From an uncultured bacterium (lineage in GTDB: Bacteria > Bacillota > Clostridia > Lachnospirales > Lachnospiraceae), in assembly GCA_947088515.1 (NCBI GenBank), contig CAMUHA010000156.1, positions 1 through 8,093 on the forward strand: 8,093 bases of DNA, written 5' to 3'. Positions 6,521 to 8,093 of this stretch are shown in pieces. How positions within the stretch are numbered: the first letter of the stretch is position 1; every line of letters begins with the position of its first letter. Below the pieces are notes generated by a model, which was not told the origin of the DNA, made no database searches, and saw nothing but the letters and a program-made list of their open reading frames with translations. The position numbers and the translations under genes are program-made.

Positions 6521-6566
6521 AATAATTTGGATATCCTGCGGTTGGCTGCAGGATATCCAAATTATT
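6521..6566. terminator. Perfect 19-bp hairpin, probable bidirectional terminator between convergent genes
   Basis: AATAATTTGGATATCCTGC (6521-6539) and its exact complement (6548-6566) flank an eight-base loop GGTTGGCT. The GC-richer core is bordered by AATAATTT/AAATTATT, so each strand has an A-rich foot and a T-rich tail. It sits between valS (plus) and the TudS-like gene (minus), which converge here. The T tracts are interrupted, so termination is likely but not certain. Confidence 0.7.
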
Positions 6567-6604
6567 CCAATAATATCTTCCTTAATAGAATGTCATCTAA
6601 ATGA

Positions 6605-7132
6605 TTAATTATTCATCACTGAGTTTTTCAATATTTTTTCCAATGCTTCCACTGATTTACGTGTATGTTTCCTGTTTATTCCAATATAGGGAATATTAAT
6701 TACGTATAAATTCAGTTCTTCCTTTAAAGAGTCAATGAAAAGTCCTGATCTCCTTAGCATTCCCTTATTTGAGTAAATATAATTAACTGCACAACTTGGA
6801 GAATGTTCAATCCCCACTATTGCTGCAAAATTATATCCTCCTGTTCTCATAGAACAAATCTTATGCGCCATTTGTTTTGCAAGGTTCCGACAATGTTCCT
6901 CATATCCGTCCAGCTTTTTATAATAATCAATGCCATGCGGCATCCGCAATAACCCATTTTCATATCCCTCAAAACTTGATTCCGCGCATGTATAAGGAAT
7001 AATGTCCACTTTATTCTGCACAAATAGCTGTAAATACTGCACCCACCATTCACTACAATCCGTATCTGTTTTAACCTGAAATCCTGGCGCAAGCATACAA
7101 GGCGGGACCAAAACCGCTACTTTATTACACAT
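6605..7132 (-). CDS. TudS/DUF523-related putative Fe-S desulfidase
   Basis: A 175-residue cytoplasmic protein with three spaced cysteines: C12 in VPPCML, C49 in YTCAES (with E51), and C114 in GIEHSPSC (with S111). In thiouracil desulfidase TudS (DUF523), three cysteines at similar places hold a [4Fe-4S] cluster with one free iron that takes sulfide from the substrate. The CxE and GxxxSPSC patterns are the recognisable family features, so I infer a TudS-like or CD3072-type protein rather than TudS itself. The C-terminal half (RRSGLFIDSLKEEL) resembles the family's GxF..L..L segment. The ATG lies inside the preceding gene, sharing ATGTGTAA with its end (8-base overlap), so the two are translationally coupled. 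AGGAAG precedes the start at a short spacing of two bases. Extra cysteines (C2, C26, C81, C93) are not part of the motif. The substrate is unknown. Confidence 0.65.
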   Translation of the reverse strand: MCNKVAVLVPPCMLAPGFQVKTDTDCSEWWVQYLQLFVQNKVDIIPYTCAESSFEGYENGLLRMPHGIDYYKKLDGYEEHCRNLAKQMAHKICSMRTGGYNFAAIVGIEHSPSCAVNYIYSNKGMLRRSGLFIDSLKEELNLYVINIPYIGINRKHTRKSVEALEKILKNSVMNN

Positions 7133-7868
7133 AACTTCCTTTAACCGGACAATCAGCCAAAACTTTTTTCTGACTAGTCAGCCTTCGAATCATCACATCT
7201 GCCTGAGGAACAATTTCTTTGTCATAATAATCTGTCAAACTCTTCCGCTGGTCGTCAGTCAACTCCTGCAACATGGCACATCCCAACCAGCATTGCGGTT
7301 CAAATGACTTGGGAAGGAACCCCCACTCTCCCAGTTCATCCTTTCTTTCTATATCTGATTTTAAATCATAAACTGGCAATTGTAGCAAAATATCATATTT
7401 TTGGCATAAATCTTCATACCTGTTTTTCATTTCAGGCAGTTCTACAAAAAATTTCTGTTTTTCTCTTGCGCCTTCAGCAAGCACTTTTATTCCATGTGCT
7501 TTACAATATGCAATGGAATGAAAATACATTGCTGTATGACATGCCAGACAGTTTACCTGACTTAAAAGCAAATGAGGGTATTCCTTACATAACTCAGCAG
7601 GTTCCTGATACAATGCTTTATTTAGCAACGGCCTAATATTCTGGGCAATAAAATGAATCCCCACATGTTTCACTCTTTCCGTTCCAAAAATCTGCCCCAA
7701 CCTGTCAGATAGCAATCTTACATTATCTGTTTTTGACATATGTCCATTGTCATATGTAACCAGTAAAACCTGATACCCATCCTCTATCAACCGACAGGCT
7801 GATAAGAAAGAATCTCTTCCGCCAGATAACATTAAAAGCGCTTTTTTTTCAGTATTCATATTTTCCAT
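7125..7868 (-). CDS. PP-loop ATPase, possible Fe-S-dependent sulfurtransferase
   Basis: A 247-residue PP-loop (ATP pyrophosphatase) superfamily protein. SGGRDS at residues 15-20 is the PP-loop that binds ATP and activates a substrate by adenylation. LLVTYDNGHMSKTDNV (about 35-50) is the following strand and loop seen in QueC, TtcA and ThiI-like enzymes. CLAC (C107, C110) begins a helix followed by KVLAEGAR, placed much like the CxxC of TtcA. A second cluster, CWLGC (C193, C197), lies near the C-terminus, with C240 at the end. CxxC plus a distant Cys is how TtcA/TtuA hold a [4Fe-4S] cluster for tRNA 2-thiolation. The start at 7868 is preferred because AGGAAGG (7877-7883) lies eight bases upstream; the ATG at 7874 is only two bases away. 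It overlaps the TudS-like gene by eight bases. A QueC-like or other PP-loop role cannot be excluded. Confidence 0.72.
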   Translation of the reverse strand: MENMNTEKKALLMLSGGRDSFLSACRLIEDGYQVLLVTYDNGHMSKTDNVRLLSDRLGQIFGTERVKHVGIHFIAQNIRPLLNKALYQEPAELCKEYPHLLLSQVNCLACHTAMYFHSIAYCKAHGIKVLAEGAREKQKFFVELPEMKNRYEDLCQKYDILLQLPVYDLKSDIERKDELGEWGFLPKSFEPQCWLGCAMLQELTDDQRKSLTDYYDKEIVPQADVMIRRLTSQKKVLADCPVKGSYV

Positions 7869-8093
7869 TATCATGTCCTTCCTAAAATGCTACTCAAAAT
7901 CTATAAAAATAAACCCAATAGCACTTACTCTATAATATGTATATGCACGTATAATAATCAATCAAATAAATACATAAATTATTTTATGGCATATACATAA
8001 ACAAAGCAGAATATTTTATATAGAAACCTTACATTATTCATTCCTATATGGCCTCTTCTTCTAATGTAAATAGTACATGAATCACCATTCAAT
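7869..8093. other. AT-rich region upstream of the PP-loop operon
   Basis: No gene is supported in these 225 bases. The minus strand presumably carries the promoter of the PP-loop operon; TTGATT, 16 bases, TATACA (within about 7937-7966) is a weak candidate. ATGTATATGC (7937-7946) and its complement (7989-7998) form a 10-base inverted repeat that could be a regulator site. A 37-codon open frame running in from the right edge on the minus strand could be a gene end but shows no recognisable protein. Confidence 0.4.

Noticed and set aside
6362..6604. Plus-strand open frame of 80 codons overlapping the end of valS
   Set aside because: It runs out of frame through the valS end and the terminator hairpin, with no ribosome site.
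7979..8093. 37-codon minus-strand open frame entering from the right edge as a gene end
   Set aside because: It has no recognisable motif, an unusual Tyr/Phe-rich AT-driven composition, and is too short to judge without sequence beyond the window.

Overview
The window looks like a chromosomal segment of a Bacillota bacterium of the class Clostridia, most likely Lachnospiraceae-like. This rests on strong purine-rich Shine-Dalgarno sites, a T-box leader, a SigV/RsiV-type sigma/anti-sigma pair, a clostridial-type SPL-family radical SAM protein and a moderate to low GC content. No tRNA, rRNA, insertion sequence, phage gene or CRISPR array is visible.

Left part (1-3370), all on the minus strand. 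Read in the direction of transcription, it begins with an ECF sigma factor (2754-3308) behind a good candidate ECF-type autoregulatory promoter. Four bases later comes its membrane anti-sigma factor, RsiV-like (1820-2749). A 142-base gap holding a 12-base palindrome follows. Next is a 200-residue coiled-coil protein of unknown function (1075-1677), whose Shine-Dalgarno site lies in a run of nine G. Then comes a radical SAM protein of the SplB/COG1533 type (146-1015), whose last five residues match the sliding-clamp-binding consensus. At the edge is the first 22 codons of a response regulator (1-68). I see no convincing terminator between these genes, so read-through from the sigma factor promoter is possible.

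Middle part (3400-6570), plus strand. A promoter diverging from the sigma factor promoter drives a complete T-box riboswitch (about 3516-3833) with a valine GUA specifier, the conserved T-box and an intrinsic terminator. It controls a valyl-tRNA synthetase of the shorter 'type 2' (archaeal/rickettsial-like) class (4011-6404). A 177-base stretch between the terminator and the start codon carries a 12-base direct repeat and short hairpins. A perfect 19-bp hairpin after valS probably terminates transcription from both sides.

Right part (6605-8093), minus strand and convergent with valS. It is a tight two-gene operon with an 8-base overlap. The first gene encodes a PP-loop ATPase with CxxC and CxxxC motifs, resembling Fe-S-dependent sulfurtransferases. 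The second encodes a TudS/DUF523-like protein keeping three cysteines suited to an Fe-S cluster. Together they suggest an undescribed sulfur-transfer or desulfuration module, which is the most interesting lead here. The AT-rich upstream region (7869-8093) holds likely regulatory sequence only.
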